Positions 9,118-18,918 of a DNA stretch of 64,000 nucleotides are shown here, piece by piece. The notes under the pieces were generated by a model. The model was given only the letters and a program-made list of their open reading frames with translations, did not search any database and was not told the origin of the DNA. A program made the position numbers and the translations under genes. The stretch covers positions 434,001-498,000 of the forward strand of contig NZ_JAADJT010000004.1 of assembly GCF_011090165.1 (NCBI RefSeq), written 5' to 3'. The stretch's first letter is position 1; each line of letters starts with the position of its first letter. The DNA is from Duganella aceris. Lineage in GTDB: Bacteria > Pseudomonadota > Gammaproteobacteria > Burkholderiales > Burkholderiaceae_D.

Positions 9118-10386
9118 ATGTCAGACAAAAAATCCTCCAGCGGTGAAAAATTACTGTACTGCTCGTTTTGCGGCAAAAGCCAGCACGAGGTAAAAAAACT
9201 CATCGCCGGACCATCGGTCTTCATCTGCGATGAGTGCATTGACTTGTGCAATGACATCATCCGCGACGAAACCTCGGCCATCGAGTCGGTCTCCGGCGCC
9301 AAGTCGGACCTGCCGACGCCGCACGAAATCAAGGACTTGCTGGACCAGTACGTCATCGGCCAGCAAACCGCCAAGCGCATCCTGTCGGTGGCGGTGTACA
9401 ACCACTACAAGCGCTTGAAGCACCTGGGCAAGAAAGACGACATCGAACTGGCCAAGTCCAACATCCTGCTGGTCGGCCCCACCGGCTCCGGCAAGACGCT
9501 GCTGGCGCAGACCCTGGCGCGCATGCTGAACGTGCCGTTCGTCATCGCCGACGCCACCACGCTGACCGAAGCCGGCTACGTGGGCGAGGATGTCGAGAAT
9601 ATCATCCAGAAACTGTTGCAAAGCTGCAACTACGATGTCGACAAGGCCCAGCGCGGCATCGTCTACATCGATGAGATCGACAAGATCTCGCGCAAATCGG
9701 ACAATCCATCGATCACCCGCGACGTGTCGGGCGAGGGCGTGCAGCAGGCGCTGTTGAAACTGATCGAGGGCACCATGGCCTCGGTGCCGCCGCAGGGCGG
9801 GCGCAAGCATCCGAACCAGGACTTCGTGCAGATCGACACCACCAACATCATGTTCATCTGCGGCGGCGCGTTCGACGGCCTGGCCAAGGTCATCGCCAAC
9901 CGTTCGGAGAAATCCGGCATCGGCTTCTCGGCCAGCGTGAAGAGCAAGAAGGAACGCAGCGCCAGCGACGTGCTGCTGGAAGCGGAACCGGAAGATCTGA
10001 TCAAGTTCGGCCTGATCCCCGAGCTGGTGGGCCGCCTGCCGGTGGTCGCCACGCTGTCGGAGCTGACCGAGGAAGCGCTGATTCAGATCCTGGTCGAGCC
10101 GAAGAACGCGCTGGTCAAGCAATACGCCAAGCTGCTGGACATGGAAGGCGCCGAGCTGGAGATTCGTCCGGCGGCCCTGCACGCGATCGCCAAGAAGGCG
10201 CTGGCCCGCAAGACCGGCGCGCGCGGCCTGCGGTCGATCCTGGAACACGCGCTGCTCGATACCATGTACGAGCTGCCGAATGAAAGCAACGTCACCAAAG
10301 TGGTGATCGATGAAAATACGATCACCAGCGGCGCGAAACCTTTATTGATCTATCAAGACCAGGCCAAAGCATCCGGTGAGAATTAA
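9118..10386 (+). CDS. clpX: ClpX, ATP-dependent unfoldase of ClpXP
   Basis: ClpX recognises, unfolds and feeds substrates to ClpP. The N-terminal zinc domain has Cys15, Cys18, Cys37 and Cys40. Walker A is GPTGSGKT at 120-127 and Walker B is IVYIDEID near 181-188. The ClpP-contacting IGF tripeptide is at 268-270, and the sensor 2 region is [18 protein letters not shown]. It is 422 residues, the usual length. No strong Shine-Dalgarno precedes the ATG. A weak heat-shock-like pair (GTTGTAG at 9037-9043 and CTCCAATA at 9059-9066, 15 apart) lies upstream and is only a guess. Confidence 0.98.
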   Translation: MSDKKSSSGEKLLYCSFCGKSQHEVKKLIAGPSVFICDECIDLCNDIIRDETSAIESVSGAKSDLPTPHEIKDLLDQYVIGQQTAKRILSVAVYNHYKRLKHLGKKDDIELAKSNILLVGPTGSGKTLLAQTLARMLNVPFVIADATTLTEAGYVGEDVENIIQKLLQSCNYDVDKAQRGIVYIDEIDKISRKSDNPSITRDVSGEGVQQALLKLIEGTMASVPPQGGRKHPNQDFVQIDTTNIMFICGGAFDGLAKVIANRSEKSGIGFSASVKSKKERSASDVLLEAEPEDLIKFGLIPELVGRLPVVATLSELTEEALIQILVEPKNALVKQYAKLLDMEGAELEIRPAALHAIAKKALARKTGARGLRSILEHALLDTMYELPNESNVTKVVIDENTITSGAKPLLIYQDQAKASGEN

Positions 10387-10427
10387 ATAACTTGTGCACA
10401 CTTGCCCCGCGCCGAAGCAAAATTCAT

Positions 10428-10456
10428 TTCGCATCCATGGGGCAAGGCGGTACAAT
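10428..10456 (+). promoter_or_regulatory. sigma-70-like promoter downstream of clpX
   Basis: TTCGCA (10428-10433) and TACAAT (10451-10456) are 17 bases apart. Transcription from here would begin near 10463 and run straight into the nested hairpin at 10466-10548, so it would yield either a short RNA or an attenuated lon leader. Confidence 0.4.
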
Positions 10457-10465
10457 TTAAATCAA

Positions 10466-10548
10466 TAAAAGAATACAGGCTTCATTCGGAAAGCCACTCG
10501 TGATAGTCCGCTGTCGCGCGTGGCTTTTTTATTTGATGTATTCTTTTA
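10466..10548 (+). terminator. terminator hairpin nested in a 12-bp inverted repeat
   Basis: The inner hairpin pairs AAAGCCAC (10490-10497) with GTGGCTTT (10520-10527) and continues into a T-run, forming an intrinsic terminator for clpX. An outer, perfect 12-base inverted repeat flanks it: TAAAAGAATACA at 10466-10477 and TGTATTCTTTTA at 10537-10548. Confidence 0.7.
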
Positions 10549-10609
10549 GAGGCTAGACTGGCATGATTGAATAAATCTTCATCGGGAGAATTATTTGTTG
10601 CAGTTCGGT

Positions 10610-10638
10610 CTTGTGATTCGGCGGAGTAGCGCCCACAT
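10610..10638 (+). promoter_or_regulatory. heat-shock (sigma-32-like) promoter of lon
   Basis: CTTGTGA (10610-10616) and GCCCACAT (10631-10638) are 14 bases apart, resembling the sigma-32 consensus CTTGAAA and CCCCATNT. The predicted start near 10645 leaves a 5' leader of about 23 bases before lon, which is a heat-shock gene in other proteobacteria. Confidence 0.5.
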
Positions 10639-10667
10639 CATAATCACGCTTTCACATAAGGTACGCC

Positions 10668-13079
<2,412 letters not shown>

Positions 13080-13110
13080 CTTTTCCGTTGCTTTAGTAAC
13101 TCGTAGTGGA

Positions 13111-13146
13111 CAAACAGGCGCTTTTATAGCGCCTGTTTGCTATTTA
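13111..13146 (+). terminator. intrinsic terminator after lon
   Basis: An 11-base stem, CAAACAGGCGC (13111-13121) with GCGCCTGTTTG (13129-13139), encloses a 7-base loop and is followed by CTATTT. It ends the lon transcript before the hupB promoter. Confidence 0.8.
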
Positions 13147-13171
13147 AGCCTATTTTTCTACTGTGCGGCGC

Positions 13172-13201
13172 TTGACACGGGGGCGGGCTGGCTTGTTTAA
13201 T
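13172..13201 (+). promoter_or_regulatory. strong sigma-70 promoter of hupB
   Basis: A perfect -35 TTGACA (13172-13177) is 18 bases from TTTAAT (13196-13201). Transcription would start near 13208 and give a leader of about 90 bases before hupB. Confidence 0.75.
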
Positions 13202-13218
13202 ACGGCCTGAGATTTTTT

Positions 13219-13264
13219 CTCGGCTCCACATCCGGTTTTTAAATGCCGAGTTTCTTTGTGGAGC
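13219..13264 (+). promoter_or_regulatory. hupB leader with two overlapping hairpins
   Basis: CTCGGC (13219-13224) pairs with GCCGAG (13245-13250), and GCTCCACA (13223-13230) pairs with TGTGGAGC (13257-13264). The two left arms share two bases and the right arms interleave. They therefore form either alternative structures or a pseudoknot-like fold. The element ends 22 bases before the ribosome binding site. Confidence 0.5.
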
Positions 13265-13296
13265 GACCGATATAACCTTTGTGACGGGGAATTGCT

Positions 13297-13569
13297 TTGA
13301 ATAAGACTGAATTGATCGACCATATTGCCACCACCGCTGATATCTCCAAAGCGGCTGCCGCACGCGCGCTGGACGCAGTGATCGACGGTGTAACCACCAC
13401 CCTGCAAAAGAACGACAGCGTCACCCTGGTCGGCTTTGGCACCTTCTCCGTGAGCGAACGCGCCGCCCGTACCGGCCGCAATCCGCGCACCAAGGAAGAG
13501 ATCACCATCGAAGCAGCTAAAGTTCCTAAATTTAAAGCTGGTAAAGCTTTGAAAGATGCTGTAAACTAA
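13297..13569 (+). CDS. hupB: DNA-binding protein HU-beta
   Basis: HU is a small nucleoid protein that bends DNA. The 90-residue product has the full HU fold, including the DNA-binding arm signature [20 protein letters not shown] and the C-terminal helix [16 protein letters not shown]. The start codon is TTG: the frame begins [10 protein letters not shown] as in other HU proteins, no ATG or GTG is available at that point, and GGGGA lies 6 bases upstream. A strong promoter and a structured leader precede it. The tRNA-Val gene begins 51 bases after its stop. Confidence 0.96.
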   Translation: MNKTELIDHIATTADISKAAAARALDAVIDGVTTTLQKNDSVTLVGFGTFSVSERAARTGRNPRTKEEITIEAAKVPKFKAGKALKDAVN

Positions 13570-13578
13570 CGGACTTCA

Positions 13579-13606
13579 GTGAGCAGCACGGCAACAAGCT
13601 GCTCAC
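13579..13606 (+). other. hairpin after hupB stop codon
   Basis: GTGAGCAGC (13579-13587) pairs with GCTGCTCAC (13598-13606). AAAAGG rather than a T-run follows, so it looks more like an mRNA 3'-end stabiliser or processing site between hupB and the tRNAs than a terminator. Confidence 0.45.
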
Positions 13607-13619
13607 AAAAGGTAAGATT

Positions 13620-13695
13620 GGGCGGTTAGCTCAGTTGGTAGAGCGGAGCCCTTACAAGGCTTAGGTCGGGAGTTCGAGCCTCTCACCGCCCACCA
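13620..13695 (+). tRNA. tRNA-Val (TAC anticodon)
   Basis: A 76-base cloverleaf has acceptor GGGCGGT with ACCGCCC, encoded CCA, and anticodon loop CTTACAA giving TAC at 13653-13655. Confidence 0.97.
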
Positions 13696-13740
13696 GTCTT
13701 GCTGCAGTAAAGTAGTGATGGTAATACCCAGTGTTTTGTT

Positions 13741-13817
13741 GGAGCGGTAGTTCAGTTGGTTAGAATACCGGCCTGTCACGCCGGGGGTCGCGGGTTCGAG
13801 TCCCGTCCGCTCCGCCA
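13741..13817 (+). tRNA. tRNA-Asp (GTC anticodon), copy 1
   Basis: A 77-base cloverleaf has acceptor GGAGCGG with CCGCTCC, encoded CCA, and anticodon GTC at 13775-13777. It is identical to the copy that follows 25 bases later. Confidence 0.97.
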
Positions 13818-13842
13818 ACAAAATACACAATCGTTTGACCAA

Positions 13843-13919
13843 GGAGCGGTAGTTCAGTTGGTTAGAATACCGGCCTGTCACGCCGGGGGTCGCGGGTTCG
13901 AGTCCCGTCCGCTCCGCCA
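13843..13919 (+). tRNA. tRNA-Asp (GTC anticodon), copy 2
   Basis: This is an exact repeat of the preceding 77-base tRNA, with anticodon GTC at 13877-13879 and encoded CCA. The tandem duplication is likely kept for dosage. Confidence 0.97.
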
Positions 13920-13929
13920 AGAACAAGAT

Positions 13930-13966
13930 ACCCCGCAGCTTATATTAAGCTGCGGGGTTTTTCTTT
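13930..13966 (+). terminator. terminator of the tRNA operon
   Basis: CCCCGCAGCTT (13931-13941) pairs with AAGCTGCGGGG (13947-13957), followed by TTTTTCTTTTT. The next 150 bases hold no gene. Confidence 0.9.
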
Positions 13967-14120
13967 TTGCGCGGCATATTATTCGTTTGAATATCGCGTG
14001 GGACATCTTTATTATCCCGGCACACGCCGAATTAATACCGCCGAGTCGCGCGGGCGCGCATCGATGGTGACTTTTTGTCGCTCCCGGCGGCAACGTGACC
14101 GTTTTGCCAAGCATTTACCC

Positions 14121-14149
14121 TTGCTATGGAGGGGGGCGCACTGTAAAAT
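14121..14149 (+). promoter_or_regulatory. promoter of ppiD
   Basis: TTGCTA (14121-14126) and TAAAAT (14144-14149) are 17 bases apart. The spacer contains a run of G. The predicted start is near 14156, about 70 bases before ppiD. Confidence 0.6.
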
Positions 14150-14164
14150 CCGCGAACCGGAATT

Positions 14165-14188
14165 GGCGAACGCGAGTTCGCCTTTTTT
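14165..14188 (+). terminator. terminator-like hairpin in the ppiD leader
   Basis: GGCGAAC (14165-14171) pairs with GTTCGCC (14176-14182), followed directly by six T. It lies only about 10 bases after the predicted transcription start, so it would act as an early attenuator if the promoter call is right. Confidence 0.5.
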
Positions 14189-14224
14189 GTATGTGCAAGT
14201 TCCACTCAACCGAATTGGCAGACC

Positions 14225-16138
14225 ATGTTTGAATTTATTCGTACCCATCAACGCTTGATGCAGATCCTGCTGGCGCTCATTATCGTTCCGTCGTTCGCCT
14301 TCGTCGGCATCGGCAGCTACAAGAGCTTCGGCGACGACGCCACCACGATCGCCAAGATCGACGGCAAACCTTTGAGCCAGCTTGAGTTCGACAACGCCCT
14401 GCGCAACCAGCTCGACAGCTACCGCCAGCGCCTCGGCGCCCAGTTCGACCAGAAGGTGTTCGACACGCCGGAATTCAAGCAAAACATCCTCGACCAGCTG
14501 ATCGCCGAACGCGCGATCGCCGCCGAAGTCATCGGCGCCAACCTGAGCGTCTCGGACGCGCAGCTGCAGAAGGCCATCATGGACATGTTCGGCGGCCCGA
14601 GCGGCTTCGACATGGAGCGCTACAAGGCGATCCTGGCCGCGCAAGGCCTGCGTCCGCAGGACAACGACGCCCGCATGCGCCGCGACATGGCGCTGCAACA
14701 ACTGGGCGACGCGGTGCAAGGCACCGGTTTCGCGCCGCGCACCATCGCCAGGACGCTGTCCGACATCGGCGCGCAGGAACGCGAAGTGCAGGAGCTGCTG
14801 CTGCCGGTGGTGGATTTCGTGCCGCAGGTCAAAGTCACCGATGAAATGGTCAAGGCCTTCTACGACAAGAACGCCAAGTTCTTCGAAGTGCCGGAGCAGG
14901 CCAAAATCGAATACGTGGTGTTCAACGCCGACGTCGCCGCCGGCCAGGTCAGCGTGACCGACGCCGAAGTGGCCGCGTATTACGCCGCCAACCAGGCCGG
15001 CTTCACCACGCCGGAATCGCGCCGCGCCAGCCACATCCTGGTGACCCTGAAGAAGGGCGCCAGCGCCGCCGACAAAGCGGCCGCGAAGGCCAAGGCCGAC
15101 GCCATCGCCGCCGAAGTGCGCAAGGCGCCGGCGCAGTTCGCCGCGATCGCCAAGGCCAAGTCGGAGGATCCGGGTTCGGCCGAGCAGGGCGGCGACCTGG
15201 GCGTGATCGAAAAAGGCACGCTGGTGGCGCCGGTGGAAGCCGCGATCGCCAAGCTCAAGCAGGGCGAGATCAGCGATCCGGTGGAATCGGAATTCGGTTA
15301 CCACGTGCTGACCCTGACCGAGCTGAAGCCGGCCGTGGTCAAGCCGCTGGAGTCGGCCAAGGTCGAAGTGGCCGAAGCGCTGAAAAAACAAAAAGCCGCC
15401 AAGAAGTATTCGGAACTGGCTGAAGCCTTCACCAACACCGTCTACGAGCAGTCGGACAGCCTGAAGCCGGTGGCCGACAAGCTGGGCCTGAAGATCATGA
15501 CGGCCGAAGGCGTATCGCGCACGGTGTCGCCGATGGCCGCCGCCGCGCCGTACAACAACGCCAAGTTCCTGGCCGCGCTGTTCTCGAACGACTCGATCAG
15601 CGCCAAGCGCAACACGGAAGCGGTCGAGACCGCGCCGAGCACGCTGGTGGCCGGCCGCATCGTCGACTTCAAGCCGGCCAGCAAGCGTCCGCTGGCCGAA
15701 GTCGACGCGCAGATCCGTCAGCGCGTGACGATGGAAGAAGCCGCCAAGCTGGCCGCCAAGGCCGGCGAAGAGAAACTGGCCGGGTTCAAGAAATCGGGCG
15801 ACGCGACCGGCTTCGGCGCCGCCAAGGTGGTGTCGCGCTCCAAGGCCGAGAACATCAACGGCCTGGCGATGCAGGCGATCATGAAGGCCGACGCCAGCAA
15901 GCTGCCGGCCTATGTCGGCGTCGATGTGCCGGGCATGGGCTATGGCGTGTACCGCATCGGCAAGGTGCAGCAGCCGGCCGAGCAGAACGTCGAGCAGCGC
16001 AAGGCCGAGGCCGAGCAGATCGGCACGCTGATCGCGCAGCAGGAGATGCATGAATACGTCGAACTGCTGAAGCAGAAGCACAAGGTGAAGATCCTCAAGC
16101 CGATCGCCTCGGCGACCGTGGTCACCGAAGTGAAGTAA
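14225..16138 (+). CDS. ppiD: PpiD-type periplasmic folding factor
   Basis: PpiD is an inner-membrane-anchored chaperone and peptidyl-prolyl isomerase homologue that helps proteins leaving the Sec translocon. One membrane helix is seen at about residues 12-30 (MQILLALIIVPSFAFVGIG), then a SurA/PpiD N-terminal helical domain. A parvulin domain follows near 265-365 (SRRASHILVTLKK to EFGYHVLTLTEL), then a further C-terminal helical part. Length, 637 residues, matches the family. It stands after the tRNA cluster with its own promoter, and ends in a bidirectional terminator shared with the convergent TonB receptor gene. Confidence 0.94.
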   Translation: MFEFIRTHQRLMQILLALIIVPSFAFVGIGSYKSFGDDATTIAKIDGKPLSQLEFDNALRNQLDSYRQRLGAQFDQKVFDTPEFKQNILDQLIAERAIAAEVIGANLSVSDAQLQKAIMDMFGGPSGFDMERYKAILAAQGLRPQDNDARMRRDMALQQLGDAVQGTGFAPRTIARTLSDIGAQEREVQELLLPVVDFVPQVKVTDEMVKAFYDKNAKFFEVPEQAKIEYVVFNADVAAGQVSVTDAEVAAYYAANQAGFTTPESRRASHILVTLKKGASAADKAAAKAKADAIAAEVRKAPAQFAAIAKAKSEDPGSAEQGGDLGVIEKGTLVAPVEAAIAKLKQGEISDPVESEFGYHVLTLTELKPAVVKPLESAKVEVAEALKKQKAAKKYSELAEAFTNTVYEQSDSLKPVADKLGLKIMTAEGVSRTVSPMAAAAPYNNAKFLAALFSNDSISAKRNTEAVETAPSTLVAGRIVDFKPASKRPLAEVDAQIRQRVTMEEAAKLAAKAGEEKLAGFKKSGDATGFGAAKVVSRSKAENINGLAMQAIMKADASKLPAYVGVDVPGMGYGVYRIGKVQQPAEQNVEQRKAEAEQIGTLIAQQEMHEYVELLKQKHKVKILKPIASATVVTEVK

Positions 16139-16140
16139 TA

Positions 16141-16173
16141 AAAAAAGGGCTGCGAAATTCGCAGCCCTTTTTA
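16141..16173. terminator. bidirectional terminator between ppiD and TonB receptor
   Basis: AGGGCTGCGA and TCGCAGCCCT form a 10-base stem flanked by an A-run on the left and a T-run on the right, so it can end both convergent transcripts. Confidence 0.9.
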
Positions 16174-16187
16174 CATCCAACGATGGT

Positions 16188-18659
16188 TTAGAACGTGTAG
16201 TTCAAGCGTGCGTAGTAGTAGCCGCCGTTGATGCCGATCGGCGAGAACGATGGGTATTGCGTCACCGCCGCCGTGTTCTGCGCCGCGCGCGCCGCTGCGA
16301 TGTAGGCCTGGTTGACCTTGCCCGGATACTTGTTGAACACGTTGTTGGCGCCGGCCGAGGCGGTGATCGCCTTGGTCACGCGGTACGAAACTTCCAGGTC
16401 GGTGGTGAACAGCGTGCCGATCTTGGTCTGGAAGTAGTCGACGTTGTTCAACGAGCTGTACGAGGACGACGAGCCGTACATCGATTCACGCAGGTTGACG
16501 GTCCAGTCGCCCAGCTTCCACAGCGCGCCCAGGTTCAAGCGGGTCTTCGGCGACGAATTTTCCAGCGAGGCGACCGCCGCCAGGTCCAGCAGCTTCTGCG
16601 GCAACAGCTGCGACGGCGCCTGGTTGATCTTGGTGACGTCGACCTTGTTATAGTTGAACGCCGCCGACCAGTCCACCCGGCCCATGTCGCCGAAGTTGCT
16701 GCCGTACGAGAACACCGCTTCCAGCCCCTTGTTCTTGGTGTCGACGCCGTTCGAGAACACGCTGATGCCGGTGCGGGTCACGGTCGGATCGAGGATGTTG
16801 CCGTTGGCTTTGATCGCCGCCACCACCGCCGGCGAATTGACCGAGTTGCCCGAACCGAACAAGGTGCCGCTGCCGACGATGCGGTCGCGGATTTCGATGC
16901 TGTACGCGTCCACCGTCAAGGTCGCCTTCGGCATCGGATGCAGCACGAAGCCGACGCTGTAGTTGGTCGATTTCTCCGACTTCAGGCCGTTGATGCCGAC
17001 CAGCGACGCGGCCGGCGAGTTCGGCGCCAGCTGCACCGACGCTTGCGTCGGCGAGACGTTGGTGGCCGAGTAGTATTGCTCGGCCATGGTCGGGGCGCGG
17101 AAGCCGTTGCTGATGGTGCCGCGCAGCGCGAACGCCGGCGTGAAGTCGTAGCGGCCGGTGAACTTGCCGACACGGGCGCTGCCGAAGTCGCTGTAGTCCT
17201 CGTAGCGGGCGGCGACGTCCAGCTTCAGGTTGGCGATCGGCGAACCGGCGATGTCGATGTACACCGATTTGTTGTTGCGGCTATGGCTGCCGGCGTCGGT
17301 CAGCGAGAAGCCCGGATACGATTGCGAACCTTCCTTGTAGCGCGAGGCGGCGTCGCCGGCGCCGATTTCGTAGGTGTCGCGACGGTATTCGATACCGCCG
17401 GCCACGCTCAGCGGGCTGTTCCAGCCGACCGCGAATTCATTCGCCACTTCGAGCGAGGTGGTCCATTGGCTGGCGATGAACTGGCCGGCGTGGAATTCGG
17501 TCGGGGTCGAGCCGGTGTCGTTGAACAGCGAGATGTTGCCGGAGTTGATCACGCCGATGTCGGCCTTGTCGCGGCCGTAGGTGCTGCTCAGGTCCCAGTT
17601 CCAGCCAGCGGCCTGGCCCTTGGCGCCGGCGGTGAAGCCGAAGTCGGTCTCGTCCAGCGCTTCGCGCGGGTTGAAGCCGTTCGGATAGACCTTCGGCAGG
17701 CGGCTCGGCACGCGATAGTTTTCGAAGGCGTCGGCGGTCTTCTTGCCGTAGGTGGCGATGCTGTACAGCTCGGTGCCGCCGAGGTCGATGCCGGCGTTCA
17801 GCGCCAGCAGCGAGATGTGGTAGGCGGCGTCGCCGGAAATCTTGTTGGCGTAGGGGTAGCCGTCGGCCTTGGTCAGGTTCGGCATCGAGGCCAGGTTGGC
17901 GGCGTTGACCACGCGCGGGTCGATGTCGGAGCGGTCGCTGTGGGCGTGGTACTTGTGTTCGCCGGTCAGGTTGATATAGCTCTTGTCGCTTGGTTCGAAG
18001 CCGATGTTGAACGAGGCGTCGCCGGTCTGGCCGCCCTGGTCCATATAGGCGCCGCCGGTGGTGGTGAACGAGCCGCCGGAACTGTCCTTCTTCAGGATGA
18101 TGTTGATCACGCCGGCGATGGCGTCGGTACCGTACTGGGCGGCGGCGCCGTCCTGCAGCACTTCGATGTGGTCGATTGCGGCCACCGGAATGAAGTTCAA
18201 GTCGGTCGCGGCGCCGCCCTGGAACGGACCGGCCAACACGGCCAGGTTGGCGGTGGTGTGGCGGCGCTTGCCGTTGACCAGCACCAGCGTGTCGTTCGGG
18301 CTCAGGCCGCGCAGGCGGGCCGACAGCGTCAGGTTGGCGGTGTCGCCGCCGAAGGCTTGGGCGGTGAAGGAGGGCATGTTCTGCGCCAGCGCCTGGATCA
18401 GGTCGGGCTGGCCGGTGCGTTCCAGCGAACCGGAGTCCAGCACCTGGATCGGCGATGCGCTGTCGACGGCCTTCAGGCCGCTGCGGCGGGTGCCGGTGAC
18501 GATCACGGCTTCGACATTGTCGCCGACGACGGCAGGGGCTGCGGGCGTGGCCGCGCCGGTGTCGTCGGCGGCAAAGGCTGCGCTGGCGACGCCTGCCTGC
18601 AAGGCCAGCAGGACGGCTTGGGTCAACAAGCGTTTCTTGATTCGCATCGGTTGCATCAT
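16188..18659 (-). CDS. TonB-dependent outer-membrane receptor
   Basis: This 823-residue protein is an outer-membrane barrel that imports a ligand using TonB energy. It has a signal peptide (RIKKRLLTQAVLLALQAGVASAAFA), a TonB-box-like stretch (EAVIVTGTRR), a plug domain with LRGLSPNDTLVLVNGKRRH and IEVLQDGAAAQYGTDAIAGVINI, and a beta-barrel ending in the aromatic terminus YYARLNYTF. Two ATG codons are adjacent at the start, after AAGGAG. The plug resembles the iron- and carbohydrate-type receptors common in this family, but no siderophore or sugar gene lies next to it, so the ligand is unknown. The upstream 250 bases hold hairpins but no gene. Confidence 0.93.
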   Translation of the reverse strand: MMQPMRIKKRLLTQAVLLALQAGVASAAFAADDTGAATPAAPAVVGDNVEAVIVTGTRRSGLKAVDSASPIQVLDSGSLERTGQPDLIQALAQNMPSFTAQAFGGDTANLTLSARLRGLSPNDTLVLVNGKRRHTTANLAVLAGPFQGGAATDLNFIPVAAIDHIEVLQDGAAAQYGTDAIAGVINIILKKDSSGGSFTTTGGAYMDQGGQTGDASFNIGFEPSDKSYINLTGEHKYHAHSDRSDIDPRVVNAANLASMPNLTKADGYPYANKISGDAAYHISLLALNAGIDLGGTELYSIATYGKKTADAFENYRVPSRLPKVYPNGFNPREALDETDFGFTAGAKGQAAGWNWDLSSTYGRDKADIGVINSGNISLFNDTGSTPTEFHAGQFIASQWTTSLEVANEFAVGWNSPLSVAGGIEYRRDTYEIGAGDAASRYKEGSQSYPGFSLTDAGSHSRNNKSVYIDIAGSPIANLKLDVAARYEDYSDFGSARVGKFTGRYDFTPAFALRGTISNGFRAPTMAEQYYSATNVSPTQASVQLAPNSPAASLVGINGLKSEKSTNYSVGFVLHPMPKATLTVDAYSIEIRDRIVGSGTLFGSGNSVNSPAVVAAIKANGNILDPTVTRTGISVFSNGVDTKNKGLEAVFSYGSNFGDMGRVDWSAAFNYNKVDVTKINQAPSQLLPQKLLDLAAVASLENSSPKTRLNLGALWKLGDWTVNLRESMYGSSSSYSSLNNVDYFQTKIGTLFTTDLEVSYRVTKAITASAGANNVFNKYPGKVNQAYIAAARAAQNTAAVTQYPSFSPIGINGGYYYARLNYTF

Positions 18660-18792
18660 TAGTACAGCTCCTTCAGGTTGAGAAATGAAACTTTAGTAAC
18701 ACTCCTTACCTGATCGCAAAATGCATGCCATCAATACAAAAATGGAAACGATGTAAACACTTTATATAATTGGATGTCGCGCGGAGAAACAG

Positions 18793-18875
18793 ACTTACTT
18801 CGGGGATATACGAAAATCCCGTAAGTAGCATTACCCTCGCCGCTTTGTAACAAAGTGTGTTCGGGCGGCGAGGGT
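18793..18875. repeat. two adjacent hairpins upstream of the TonB receptor
   Basis: The first pairs ACTTAC (18793-18798) with GTAAGT (18821-18826) and GGGAT (18803-18807) with ATCCC (18816-18820). The second pairs ACCCTCGCCGC (18833-18843) with GCGGCGAGGGT (18865-18875) and holds an inner CTTTG/CAAAG hairpin. They lie between the end of mnmH and the receptor start. They could end the mnmH transcript or regulate the receptor. Confidence 0.5.
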
Positions 18876-18918
18876 GGTCTGCACTACTTTGGGAGATGCA
18901 CTACTGTGGGCGTTGTGG

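Noticed and set aside
13741..13919. Two identical 77-base units that could suggest an attachment site duplication
   Set aside because: They are complete tandem tRNA-Asp genes with no integrase or foreign DNA nearby, so no integrated element is implied.
13603..13926. A 107-codon minus-strand frame with repeated ERTGLEPATPGVTGRYSNQLNYRS
   Set aside because: This is the well-known false protein produced by translating tRNA genes; the region encodes tRNA-Val and two tRNA-Asp.
13998..14258. An 86-codon plus-strand frame before ppiD
   Set aside because: It spans the ppiD promoter and attenuator-like hairpin and overlaps the ppiD start out of frame; no binding site or family features.
14012..16180. 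A 722-codon antisense frame over ppiD
   Set aside because: Shadow of ppiD with low-complexity composition; the C-terminal part even reads through the ppiD promoter region.
16257..18662. An 801-codon open frame on the plus strand over the TonB receptor
   Set aside because: The product is Arg/Val/Gly-rich with no motif, and the opposite strand encodes a complete receptor with signal peptide and barrel end.
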